From Bacilli bacterium (GTDB lineage: Bacteria > Bacillota_I > Bacilli_A > RF39 > UBA660), in contig JAEDJT010000024.1 of the NCBI GenBank assembly GCA_016296185.1, positions 1 through 23,809 of the forward strand: a stretch of DNA of 23,809 bases. Reading direction: 5' to 3'. The notes under the pieces were generated by a model, which was given only the letters and a program-made list of their open reading frames with translations, searched no databases and was not told where the DNA came from. Positions 1-7,211 of the stretch are shown here, piece after piece. Position 1 is the first letter of the stretch. Every line of letters begins with the position of its first letter. Made by a program: the position numbers and the translations under genes.

Positions 1-1
1 T

Positions 2-967
2 ATGACAAAAATAAGTGTTATTGTTCCTTGTTATAATGTAAGTAAATATTTAAATGGATGTGTAGATAGTTTAATTGAAGCATCTGTTGATAGTATGGAA
101 ATTGTTTTAGTTAATGATGGATCTACAGATAATACATTAGATATATGTAATGAATATAAAAAGAAGTATCCTAAATTAATTAAAGTAGTAGATAAAAAGA
201 ATGGTGGTTTATCTGATGCTAGAAATGTAGGTATAGATAAATCTAAAGGTGATTATATTAGTTTTGTAGATAGTGATGATACTGTTGAAAAAGATTTATA
301 TAAGAATTTAATTTCTAAGATTGATAGTGGAGATTATGAAATAATTGCTTTTGGTGAAAATAGAATATTCCCAGATCATACTATACAAGTTAGTAGTGGA
401 ATAGATATTGAATGTAATGATCAAGAAGATGTTAAAAAGATTATGCCTTATATTTATCCTGCTGCTTGTAATAAGATTTATAAGAGAGAATTATTTGATA
501 AAGTTAGATTTAAAAAAGGTATATGGTATGAAGATGTTGAATTTATATATAGATTATTACCTTTAATTAGTAAGTTAACTTATATAGATGGTTATTATTA
601 TAATTATTATCAAAGAGAAGGTTCTATTACATATACATATAATAGTAAGTTATATGATTTAGTGGATAATTTAAATAGTTTAGTTGATTATTATAAATAT
701 AATGGTTTATATCATGAATATCATGATGAATTAGAGTATTTTTATGTTAGATATAGTTATGCTACATTTATTAAGAGATTGGCTAAAATGAAGGATATAA
801 ATGAGTATAAGAAAGGTGTTAATACTGTAATTAGTAATGTTAATAAGTTATTTCCTTCTTATAGAGATAATAAATATTTAACTGGTAAGAAAGGTTTTTA
901 TTTAAAACATTTTAATAAATTTATTGCTGGTATAATTTATATGATAGAAAAGAATAGAATGAATTAA
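2..967 (+). CDS. GT2-family glycosyltransferase
   Basis: This is a 321-residue GT-A fold family 2 glycosyltransferase, which would transfer a sugar from a nucleotide-sugar to a lipid-linked acceptor on the cytoplasmic face during capsule or exopolysaccharide synthesis. The N-terminus shows the family start (SVIVPCYN, residues 5-12), then VNDGSTD (37-43), NGGLSDARNVG (67-77) and the metal-binding DXD-type motif DSDD (90-93). A later WYEDVEF segment around residue 172 is common in capsule GT2 enzymes. The C-terminal third is rich in Tyr and Lys, with no clear membrane helix. The start is the ATG at position 2; its ribosome-binding site lies outside the window, but the family motif begins at residue 5, so the gene is probably complete. 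A terminator follows at the stop. Sugar and acceptor cannot be told from sequence. Confidence 0.9.
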   Translation: MTKISVIVPCYNVSKYLNGCVDSLIEASVDSMEIVLVNDGSTDNTLDICNEYKKKYPKLIKVVDKKNGGLSDARNVGIDKSKGDYISFVDSDDTVEKDLYKNLISKIDSGDYEIIAFGENRIFPDHTIQVSSGIDIECNDQEDVKKIMPYIYPAACNKIYKRELFDKVRFKKGIWYEDVEFIYRLLPLISKLTYIDGYYYNYYQREGSITYTYNSKLYDLVDNLNSLVDYYKYNGLYHEYHDELEYFYVRYSYATFIKRLAKMKDINEYKKGVNTVISNVNKLFPSYRDNKYLTGKKGFYLKHFNKFIAGIIYMIEKNRMN

Positions 968-985
968 ATTCTATTCCTTTTTTTT
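952..985 (+). terminator. Intrinsic terminator of the GT2 gene
   Basis: A 9-bp stem GAATAGAAT (952-960) / ATTCTATTC (968-976), with a 7-nt loop containing the stop codon, is followed by a T run at 978-985. The terminator overlaps the end of the coding sequence. Confidence 0.75.
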
Positions 986-997
986 AGACATTATATA

Positions 998-1006
998 TGT
1001 TATAAT
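998..1006 (+). promoter_or_regulatory. Extended -10 promoter for the pssD-like operon
   Basis: TG-T-TATAAT is a perfect extended -10. No good -35 is visible, since the expected place is the T run of the preceding terminator. The predicted start near 1013 leaves a leader of about 12 nt before the ATG at 1025. Confidence 0.65.
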
Positions 1007-1024
1007 GCTATAAGAGATGATTAT

Positions 1025-1519
1025 ATGAGTAAGGGTAAACAAAAAAAAGTTATGTTTATTGCAAGTACTGGTGGTCATTTAAATGAGTTATTGCAATTAG
1101 CTCCAATGTTTTCTAAGTATGATTATAGTTTAGTTACTGAGAAAACTAAAAGTAATATGGGTTTAAAGGATAAACACCCTGGTAGAGTACACTATATTAT
1201 TAGTGGTACATATACAACTTTAAAAGCAAAGTTTATTTATCCTTTTAAATTATTTGCTAATTGTTGGATTTCTTTATTTTTAATGTTAAAGATCAGACCA
1301 GATGTTGTTGTTACAACAGGTTCTCATAATGTAGGACCTATGTGTTGTTTGGCTAAAATCTTTGGCAAGAAAGTAATTTTCATTGAGACATTTGCTAATA
1401 GTGATAGTCCTACTAAATGTGGAAAACTTGTATATAAGTTTGCTGATCACTTTATTGTTCAATGGGAAAGTATGTTAGAATATTATCCTAATGCTATTTA
1501 TGGCGGATGGATTTATTAA
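1025..1519 (+). CDS. PssD/EpsE/Alg14-like glycosyltransferase subunit
   Basis: This 164-residue protein resembles the Alg14/PssD half of a two-subunit glycosyltransferase, the membrane-anchored subunit that recruits a catalytic Alg13/PssE partner. The N-terminus MFIASTGGHLNELLQL (residues 10-25) is the family signature. A hydrophobic stretch at about 72-90 would be the membrane anchor. TTGSHNVGP (around 97-105) and the C-terminal AIYGG are typical too. In polysaccharide loci PssD and PssE form an enzyme adding a second sugar to a prenyl-diphosphate sugar. Here the PssE-like partner lies at 3992, separated by an LCP gene rather than adjacent. The length is normal for the family. The ribosome-binding site is weak and the leader short. 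Confidence 0.85.
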   Translation: MSKGKQKKVMFIASTGGHLNELLQLAPMFSKYDYSLVTEKTKSNMGLKDKHPGRVHYIISGTYTTLKAKFIYPFKLFANCWISLFLMLKIRPDVVVTTGSHNVGPMCCLAKIFGKKVIFIETFANSDSPTKCGKLVYKFADHFIVQWESMLEYYPNAIYGGWIY

Positions 1520-1530
1520 GGAGGATAAAA

Positions 1531-3990
1531 ATGAGTAGTACAAATAATAATCATATGGTTTCACCTGGTAAGAAACCAGCAAAAAAATATAATGGTAAAA
1601 AAAATACTAAGAAAAAAGTAGTTGCTGCAACTAGTGTTAAGAGTCCTATTGTAAAAGGTACTGTTACTAATAAACAAGCTACTACTAATAGAAAAGTTAT
1701 TTCTGCAAATAAGAATACTAATGCAAAAGTTACTAATAATTTAAAAACAAATAATAATACTGCTAATAAGAAACCAGTAGTTAAAACTGTTAATAGTACT
1801 AAGCAAACTGTTAAAAAACCAGCTACAAAAACTACTACTAATAAGAAAGTAAATACTGTAGCTAAGAATGTTAATAAGAATACTGCTAATGCTGTTAAAA
1901 CTACTACTAAAGCAGTAAATGCAAGTAATGCAACTAAAGCTACTACTAAGGGTGTTAAAGCAGCTGCAACAGCTAAAACTATAACTAAGAATGCTGCTAC
2001 AGCTACTAATATAACTAAGAGTAAAAATAATAAGACTAAAGGTGTTGCTAAAGCTGCTACTGCAGTTAATAAAAAACCAATACCTAAAAAGCCAGTAGTT
2101 GTTCAAACTGAAGAAGATTTAAATAAACAAATTGATAAATATATTGTTGGTGTAGGTATTCCTTCTGTATCAACAGCTAAACATGTTGATGAAGAAAAAA
2201 CTGAAATAATTGAAGATGTTGTTGATATAGATTACAGTAGAACTAAAGAATATAAAGATTTAGCTGCTGAATTAAGAGAACAAGCTGAAAAAGAAGCTAG
2301 AGAACAATATGAAAAGGAATTAGAATTAAGTAGAACTACAATTACTAGAATTGAAGATTCTGTTATTAATGAAATAAATAAAGAAAATGAAATTACTAAA
2401 GAAATACCAGACTTAAGTGATTTACCTGATCATATTTCAACAGGTGAAACAATTGAATTATCATCTGTTACTAAATCATTAGAAGATACTTCTTCTTATC
2501 AAGATATTGATGAAGCTTTAAAACATGAAATTAAAAAACATATTGATAAAGAAGAAAAGAAAACTAAAAAAGGATTTACTTTCTATAAATTATTTAAAGC
2601 TATATTTGCTATTGCTTTATTAGTAACAAGTGGATTATTTGGATATACAGCTATTAATAGTGGTTATTTACCAAGTAAATATTCAATTGCTATTATTGCA
2701 GTATTAGTTATTATAAATTTATTTGTAATATTTATGTTATGTAGAAAACATAAAGTATTTAATTTTATGGGTATAGTATTAATAATAGCATTTAGTACTA
2801 TATTTATGGTAGGTTATAATTATTTAGATAATACATTTGATGTATTAAAAGATTTCTTAGCAGTTAAAGAAACTACTACTAAGTATTATTATGTTGTATT
2901 AAAAGATGCTGCTTATACAACTCCTAAAGATTTAGAAAATCAAACAGTTGGTATTGTTAATACTAATTCAGATAATGTTATGAATAAGATTAGTGAAGAT
3001 TATATCTTATCTTATACACAATATGATACAGCTGGTACTATGATTTATGGTCTTCAATTACATGAAATTGAAGGTATGGTAATGAGTACTACTACTTATG
3101 ATTTAATGAAAGAAAATGACGAAAACTTTGAAGGAGCAGTTAAAGTTATTGGTGAAGTAGAAGTTAATGGTGAACCTGAAGAAATTGAATCTACTATTGA
3201 AGCTAATAAATCATTTGTATTATATATAAGTGGTGTTGATACTAGAGATACTAGTAGTGTTCCAGAATATGGATTAAGTGATGTTAATATGTTAGCAGTT
3301 GTTAATCCTACAGCTCATAGAGTATTATTAGTTAATATTCCTAGAGATTATTATGTTCAATTACATGGAACTGAAGGTAAATTAAAAGATAAACTTACTC
3401 ATGCAGGTTTATATGGTGTAGGTATGTCAATGAATACATTAGGTGATTTATTCAATGTTGAAGTAAATGCTTATGTTAGAGTTAATTTTACTACAGTTAC
3501 TACATTAGTTGATGATATTGATGGTGTTGATATTTATAGTGATATTTCATTTAATTCTTATCATATGCCAGGATGGGTTGTTCCTAGAGGAACAAGTCAT
3601 ATGAATGGTAAACAAGCATTAGCATTTGCTAGAGAAAGATATGCTTATCAATCTGGTGATAGACATAGAGGAGAAAATCAACAAGCAGTTATTACTGCAA
3701 TTATTAATAAATTATCTACTAATAAAAAATACTTATTAAATTATGATAAAATTTTAGGAGATATTGCTCCATACTTTGTTACAAATATTAAAGAAGCTGA
3801 TATTCAAGCTTTAGTTAAAGAACAATTAAATACTATGCCTTCATGGACTGTTGAAAGTATAAGTGTTAATGGTACAAATTCTTCTAACTATACATATAGT
3901 TGGCCAACACAATATAGTTATGTAATGCTACCTGATGCTAATACTGTTAATACAGCTAAAGCTAAGATGGCTGAAGTAATGAAATCTTAA
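1531..3990 (+). CDS. LytR-CpsA-Psr (LCP) family protein with basic low-complexity N-terminal tail
   Basis: This 819-residue protein is an LCP-family enzyme, expected to transfer an anionic glycopolymer from its lipid carrier to peptidoglycan outside the membrane. The start is the ATG at 1531, preceded by AAGGAGG; an upstream in-frame ATG at 1507 lacks such a site. Residues 1-190 are a Lys/Asn/Thr/Ala-rich low-complexity tail, and 230-350 are charged. Three membrane helices lie at about 354-375, 385-405 and 411-432, so with a cytoplasmic tail the rest is outside. Residues 435-565 are a region of beta and helix type preceding the LCP core. The core starts at SGVDTR (567-572), continues with a typical NIPRDYYV segment and reaches FARERY (699-704) followed by GDRHR. 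The gene sits 11 bp after the PssD-like stop and 1 bp before the PssE-like start, so it is in their operon. The long tail is unusual for the family. Confidence 0.88.
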   Translation: MSSTNNNHMVSPGKKPAKKYNGKKNTKKKVVAATSVKSPIVKGTVTNKQATTNRKVISANKNTNAKVTNNLKTNNNTANKKPVVKTVNSTKQTVKKPATKTTTNKKVNTVAKNVNKNTANAVKTTTKAVNASNATKATTKGVKAAATAKTITKNAATATNITKSKNNKTKGVAKAATAVNKKPIPKKPVVVQTEEDLNKQIDKYIVGVGIPSVSTAKHVDEEKTEIIEDVVDIDYSRTKEYKDLAAELREQAEKEAREQYEKELELSRTTITRIEDSVINEINKENEITKEIPDLSDLPDHISTGETIELSSVTKSLEDTSSYQDIDEALKHEIKKHIDKEEKKTKKGFTFYKLFKAIFAIALLVTSGLFGYTAINSGYLPSKYSIAIIAVLVIINLFVIFMLCRKHKVFNFMGIVLIIAFSTIFMVGYNYLDNTFDVLKDFLAVKETTTKYYYVVLKDAAYTTPKDLENQTVGIVNTNSDNVMNKISEDYILSYTQYDTAGTMIYGLQLHEIEGMVMSTTTYDLMKENDENFEGAVKVIGEVEVNGEPEEIESTIEANKSFVLYISGVDTRDTSSVPEYGLSDVNMLAVVNPTAHRVLLVNIPRDYYVQLHGTEGKLKDKLTHAGLYGVGMSMNTLGDLFNVEVNAYVRVNFTTVTTLVDDIDGVDIYSDISFNSYHMPGWVVPRGTSHMNGKQALAFARERYAYQSGDRHRGENQQAVITAIINKLSTNKKYLLNYDKILGDIAPYFVTNIKEADIQALVKEQLNTMPSWTVESISVNGTNSSNYTYSWPTQYSYVMLPDANTVNTAKAKMAEVMKS

Positions 3991-3991
3991 T

Positions 3992-4474
3992 ATGATATTA
4001 GTTACATTAGGAACTCAAGATAAACCATTTAATAGATTATTAGATGCTGTTCAAAAGGAAATAGATAAAGGTAATATCAATGATAGAGTAGTAGTACAAG
4101 CAGGTTGTACTAAATATGAATCTAAAGATATGGAAATATTTGATCTAATTCCTATGGATGAATTTGATAGATTATTAGATGAATGTGATTTATTAATTAC
4201 TCATGGTGGTGTTGGTACAATAATTGGTGGATTAAAAAGAAATAAAAAGGTTATTGCTATACCTAGATTAGAAAAATATGGTGAACATGTTAATGATCAT
4301 CAAATACAAATTATTAATAACTTTAATAAAGAAGGTTATATAATTGGTGTTGAAAATTTAAATGAATTAGATAAAGCTTTAACTAAAAGTAAAAAGTTTA
4401 AACCAAATAAATATACAAGTAATAGAGATAATATGATAAAACTTGTAAGTGATTTAATAAATGAAAAAAGATGA
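3992..4474 (+). CDS. PssE/EpsF/Alg13-like glycosyltransferase catalytic subunit
   Basis: This 160-residue protein matches the C-terminal GT28 domain found alone in PssE and Alg13, the nucleotide-sugar-binding half of the two-subunit enzyme whose other half is probably the 1025-1519 product. It starts MILVTLGTQDKPFNRLL, the family N-terminus. THGGVGTI (70-77) is the donor-binding loop, and PRLEKYGEHVNDHQ (91-104) is the usual motif after it. No membrane helix is seen, which fits a soluble subunit held by its partner. The ATG is one base after the upstream stop codon, so translation is probably coupled. The gene ends in TGA inside a terminator. Confidence 0.88.
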   Translation: MILVTLGTQDKPFNRLLDAVQKEIDKGNINDRVVVQAGCTKYESKDMEIFDLIPMDEFDRLLDECDLLITHGGVGTIIGGLKRNKKVIAIPRLEKYGEHVNDHQIQIINNFNKEGYIIGVENLNELDKALTKSKKFKPNKYTSNRDNMIKLVSDLINEKR

Positions 4475-4493
4475 AAAAATCATCTTTTTTTTT
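4464..4493 (+). terminator. Intrinsic terminator of the pssD-LCP-pssE operon
   Basis: The stem AAAAAAGATGA (4464-4474) / TCATCTTTTTT (4480-4490) has a five-A loop and its 3' strand continues into a T run ending at 4493. It overlaps the stop codon and touches the next promoter's -35. Confidence 0.8.
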
Positions 4494-4494
4494 A

Positions 4495-4523
4495 TTGACA
4501 ATAAGAATATTTAAATATATAAT
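4495..4523 (+). promoter_or_regulatory. Consensus sigma-A promoter of the large ncRNA
   Basis: TTGACA (4495-4500), a 17-nt spacer and TATAAT (4518-4523) match the sigma-A consensus at every position, the strongest promoter in the window. The predicted start is about 4530-4531. No protein gene follows within 550 bp, so it drives an RNA. Confidence 0.88.
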
Positions 4524-4530
4524 ATATTTA

Positions 4531-4993
4531 TAGTTAAGGTATGGTTGTTGGTTTCCCAATAACGTTCTTATTCGGATATGAAACACGTTTATTACGTCGG
4601 TCATATTCAATGCACTATTGTTGTGTAAGTTTAAGATGAAAAAAGACTAAGGTTATCACGTACCTTCAACTCATAAATACCATGAAGAGAATACTTCAAA
4701 TTGATCGGTTGCAAATAGCTATCAAATCAATGAGATTTGTGCAATTATAAACCACTAAGTTATTGTGCTTATACTACATACCGGATGGTCACTGGGTATA
4801 AGGTAAAGTTGCTATTGCATGTTATTCGTGAGAATAAATATCGGTATACAGGTACATGCGTGGATCAATGGTAGCAACCATGGTAAAGAGAAAGACAAAC
4901 TCAGTTGATAACGCTCTGATGAAGAGTTTCTAAACTAAAGCAAATGGAATGTTTGCGGAAAAGGAATATACGATAATTGTATATTTTTTTTTT
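4531..4993 (+). ncRNA. Large structured noncoding RNA, family not recognised
   Basis: This is a transcription unit of about 460 nt with no credible protein, bounded by a consensus promoter and an intrinsic terminator. A hand count gives about 35% G+C over 4531-4970, clearly above neighbouring genes. Helices visible by eye: a closing helix TAGTT (4531-4535) / AACTA (4933-4937), directly stacked on AAGGTA (4536-4541) / TACCTT (4661-4666); hairpins 4544-4551/4556-4563 (8 bp), 4575-4581/4601-4607, 4611-4615/4623-4627 and 4683-4687/4694-4698; TTGCA/TGCAA (4709-4713/4740-4744); CTTATAC/GTATAAG (4768-4774/4796-4802); GTTGCTA/TAGCAAC (4808-4814/4872-4878), enclosing GCATGT/ACATGC (4817-4822/4854-4859) and a hairpin 4822-4837 capped by a GTGA tetraloop; AAACTC/GAGTTT (4897-4902/4924-4929); and a 3' hairpin 4940-4956. 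I see no signatures of RNase P RNA, tmRNA, SRP RNA, T-box or group II intron. The function is unknown. Confidence 0.82.
4965..4993 (+). terminator. Intrinsic terminator of the large ncRNA
   Basis: The stem AATATAC (4965-4971) / GTATATT (4979-4985) has a loop GATAATT and is followed by a T run to 4993. Confidence 0.8.
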
Positions 4994-5037
4994 GCAATTT
5001 TTTTATACATTTTATTTACGTTTATTTTTCTTTTTTA

Positions 5038-5066
5038 TTTACATTATATTAAATTTGTTTTATAGT
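5038..5066 (+). promoter_or_regulatory. Probable sigma-A promoter of the acidic-protein gene
   Basis: TTTACA (5038-5043), a 17-nt spacer and TATAGT (5061-5066) lie 27 bp upstream of the start codon. The segment 4994-5037 is featureless AT-rich DNA. Confidence 0.65.
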
Positions 5067-5092
5067 TAAATTAAAGTAAGGGAGATATGAAA

Positions 5093-5623
5093 ATGAACGA
5101 AAATATTAATAATACTCAGCCAGTACAACCTAGCTCACCAGTACAACCAAGTGCACCAGTACAACCAAGTGTGCCTGTACAACCTAGTGTACCTGTACAA
5201 CCTGTATCAGAAGTTAGTCCTTCTGTTTTACAATCTAATACGTCAATTCCGCAACCAGATCAATTTGACGATGTTGAACCTGATATGGAAGATTTAGTAT
5301 TACCTGTTGATGACGATGATGATGAAGTTATTAAAGTAGATTTAGATTTAGAAGATTGTCAAACAATTCAAGTTGTTGACGGTATGCCTGATGATGTTAA
5401 AGCTGCTTTAGAAAAATTCAATTCAAGAGCTGAAAAAATGAATAAATTTAAAAAAGGATTACAAGCTAGTTTAGAAGAAGAAGCTAATGCTCCAGAACCT
5501 ATAATTGAAGACGATGATGATTATGATATGGATGAATCTGATGATTCAGTAGCTCCAATTAGTTTAGAATCATCTAATAATACTGGTTCATCTTTAGATG
5601 ATTTAAACAGTTTCTTTGGATAG
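5093..5623 (+). CDS. Acidic, Pro-Val-Gln-Pro-Ser-repeat protein of unknown function
   Basis: This 176-residue protein matches no family I recognise. Residues 9-38 carry five tandem PVQPS-type repeats encoded by 18-bp units, and 38-60 remain Pro/Ser-rich. Residues 58-90 and 137-152 are strongly acidic, with runs of five and four Asp. Residues 100-130 form a likely charged helix, and the C-terminus is SSLDDLNSFFG. There is no signal peptide or membrane helix, so it is probably a cytosolic, mostly disordered protein. The start is placed at the ATG at 5093 because AAGGGAG (5078-5084) is 8 bp upstream of it; the in-frame ATG at 5087 is only 2 bp away from that site. It has its own promoter and terminator. 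An acidic-hydrophobic tail could be a docking peptide, but this is speculation. Confidence 0.75.
   Translation: MNENINNTQPVQPSSPVQPSAPVQPSVPVQPSVPVQPVSEVSPSVLQSNTSIPQPDQFDDVEPDMEDLVLPVDDDDDEVIKVDLDLEDCQTIQVVDGMPDDVKAALEKFNSRAEKMNKFKKGLQASLEEEANAPEPIIEDDDDYDMDESDDSVAPISLESSNNTGSSLDDLNSFFG
5120..5206 (+). repeat. Tandem 18-bp coding repeat (PVQPSx)
   Basis: Four full 18-bp units start at 5120, 5138, 5156 and 5174, and a partial fifth at 5192. Each reads CCWGTACAACC followed by a more variable 7-bp tail. The period is a multiple of three, so units can change in number without breaking the frame. Confidence 0.85.
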
Positions 5624-5656
5624 GAATTATTGTGAAACAATAGTTTCTTTTTTTTT
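5623..5656 (+). terminator. Intrinsic terminator of the acidic-protein gene
   Basis: An 11-bp stem (5623-5633 / 5637-5647, two G-U pairs) with a GAA loop is followed by a T run at 5648-5656. It begins in the stop codon. Confidence 0.78.
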
Positions 5657-5670
5657 GATCTATTTTATTA

Positions 5671-5676
5671 TATAAT
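5671..5676 (+). promoter_or_regulatory. Probable -10 element of the 5696 gene
   Basis: TATAAT lies 20 bp upstream of the start codon and directly follows a terminator. No convincing -35 or TG extension is visible. Confidence 0.4.
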
Positions 5677-5695
5677 TAGTTAAGATGGTGAGTGT

Positions 5696-7177
5696 ATGAA
5701 AAGTAAAAAGAATAATGAAGACTTAAAGGAAGAACATAAATTAAATTTAGAAACTGTTGATGAAGAAATTGATAAGTCTGAATTGAAACTTGAAAAGAAA
5801 AATGAAATAAAAATTTTAAAGAAAAGAAAAAGATTAATTGAAACTTATGAAAGTGATGTAAAGAAATATCGTGATTATTATATTAATTCTTTAGAAAAGA
5901 TTGATCATAAGAATAAGAATAAAAAGAAAATAGATAATGAAGATGAAGTATCTGATGAAGATGTTATTGATAATGATATTTTATTTTCTATTAGTAAGAG
6001 TACTATTGGTAAAACTTTTATTAGTATATTTGGTATAGCTATCGTTTTTGTATTTGATTTTAATGTTTTTTCAATTGTTTTTGATATTGTTTTTTTTACT
6101 TTATCTAGTTATGCTTTTTGTTATTTTAATCGTAAAGATAATCAATTGTTTTTAGACGAATATAAGAAGAAATTACAAAGTTTAGGTTATTTGACTATAG
6201 ATGAATATGAAGATGATTTAGAAGAGTTTTTAACAGGGCCAGAAGGGTTGTTTCATGAAGAATTAGTTAAACTTATTCATGAATATGATATTGATACTGA
6301 TCATATAGATTTTGCTTATTCTCAATCTGGTAATAAGAATTACATTTGGAGTAATAATGATTTTTTATATATGTTAGATACAGATTTATATTCTAGACCT
6401 CAAGTTGTTAAAATTCCTATTAGTAATATTTTATATTATAGAGTTGATTATACTAATCATTTATTAGTTATTAAAACATATAATGAGGAGTTCTATTTTG
6501 AAGAATCATCAATAGTTATATTTTCTAAATATCTTAAAGGAAAGGAATATTCTATTAATAATTTAATTGATCCGGATACTGCGTTAAGTGATTATAGAGC
6601 ATTTATGTATGGTATAAAAAATGTATTGGAATCTGGTGATGATGTTAAGTTTTATAAAGCTAATAAGAGTGATAAGAAGTTATATAATATTTCTTTATGT
6701 TTAATTTTGTTTAGTATATTAAGATTTATTCCAATAAATTACAGTATATATACTAATTTTTGTGAATTAGGTATTATTGTATTTTTAATATCTTTTTGTT
6801 CTTGTTTATTTGATATTTATTGTGTTAATTTTTTATTAAAAAGAAGTACTGATGATATTTTGGAAGATATGGCTAATAATGTTAAGTGTATTAATAAGTT
6901 TAATGAACTTAAGATGTCATTAGGTATTGATGAATCTTCTTGTGATACTATTTATAATGTAAGTGATCAACCTTTCTTAATATGGAAGAAAGGGAAATAT
7001 ATACATATTTTCTTTAATGTTGTATATTATGATTCTTTATATTTATCTTTTAAGAATAGTGATGTTGACAGATATTATATTGATGAAGAAGGATGTAAGT
7101 TATTTATAAGAGATACTGGTATTGTATTTAAATTAGAATGTAAAGAAATACTTGATAAGTATTTGGTTATAAAATAA
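5696..7177 (+). CDS. Unrecognised four-helix membrane protein
   Basis: I do not recognise this 493-residue protein. Residues 1-95 are highly charged and likely coiled coil, rich in Lys and Glu. A first pair of hydrophobic helices is at about 106-121 and 123-143. Residues 150-320 are a soluble, Tyr- and Asp-rich region; its 230-275 part alternates beta-like strands in a way reminiscent of bacterial PH-like membrane domains, a weak resemblance only. A second helix pair is at about 330-346 and 357-381, with a cluster of Cys (356, 368, 370, 376). The final 110 residues are again strand-rich, perhaps a second copy of the soluble fold. The start ATG follows GGTGAG. It converges with the type VII locus, so a link to secretion is possible but not shown. 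Confidence 0.72.
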   Translation: MKSKKNNEDLKEEHKLNLETVDEEIDKSELKLEKKNEIKILKKRKRLIETYESDVKKYRDYYINSLEKIDHKNKNKKKIDNEDEVSDEDVIDNDILFSISKSTIGKTFISIFGIAIVFVFDFNVFSIVFDIVFFTLSSYAFCYFNRKDNQLFLDEYKKKLQSLGYLTIDEYEDDLEEFLTGPEGLFHEELVKLIHEYDIDTDHIDFAYSQSGNKNYIWSNNDFLYMLDTDLYSRPQVVKIPISNILYYRVDYTNHLLVIKTYNEEFYFEESSIVIFSKYLKGKEYSINNLIDPDTALSDYRAFMYGIKNVLESGDDVKFYKANKSDKKLYNISLCLILFSILRFIPINYSIYTNFCELGIIVFLISFCSCLFDIYCVNFLLKRSTDDILEDMANNVKCINKFNELKMSLGIDESSCDTIYNVSDQPFLIWKKGKYIHIFFNVVYYDSLYLSFKNSDVDRYYIDEEGCKLFIRDTGIVFKLECKEILDKYLVIK

Positions 7178-7206
7178 AAACATTAGGTTTAACCTAATGT
7201 TTTTTT
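7176..7206. terminator. Bidirectional intrinsic terminator
   Basis: The stem ACATTAGGT (7180-7188) / ACCTAATGT (7192-7200) is flanked by an A run on the left and a T run on the right. It can therefore terminate both the plus-strand 5696 gene and the minus-strand esaB gene that converge here. Confidence 0.82.
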
Positions 7207-7211
7207 ATATT

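Noticed and set aside
1741..2106. A long minus-strand frame opposite the LCP tail
   Set aside because: It is explained by the low-complexity Lys/Asn/Thr codons on the other strand, lacks a ribosome-binding site and encodes a Ser/Phe/Ile-rich low-complexity product.
4398..4610. A 70-codon minus-strand frame over the terminator and start of the large RNA
   Set aside because: It spans the pssE terminator and the consensus promoter, has no ribosome-binding site that I can see, and is antisense to better supported features.
4541..4639. A reading frame of 32 codons starting with ATG near the 5' end of the large RNA
   Set aside because: The AAGG before it is only one base from the ATG, too close to act as a ribosome-binding site. 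The frame overlaps several strong helices, and its Arg/Cys-rich product looks unlike the other proteins of this genome.
4531..4993. RNase P RNA, tmRNA, SRP RNA, T-box leader or self-splicing intron
   Set aside because: The RNase P GAGGAAAGTCC-type core, a tmRNA tRNA-like end with T-arm and tag frame, the SRP GGAAGG-type loop, a T-box sequence, and a group II domain V are all absent by eye. The unit also has its own promoter and terminator rather than interrupting a gene.
5120..5206. CRISPR-like array
   Set aside because: The repeats are contiguous with no spacers, lie in frame within a gene and encode a Pro-rich segment. No CRISPR array or cas gene is seen anywhere in the window.
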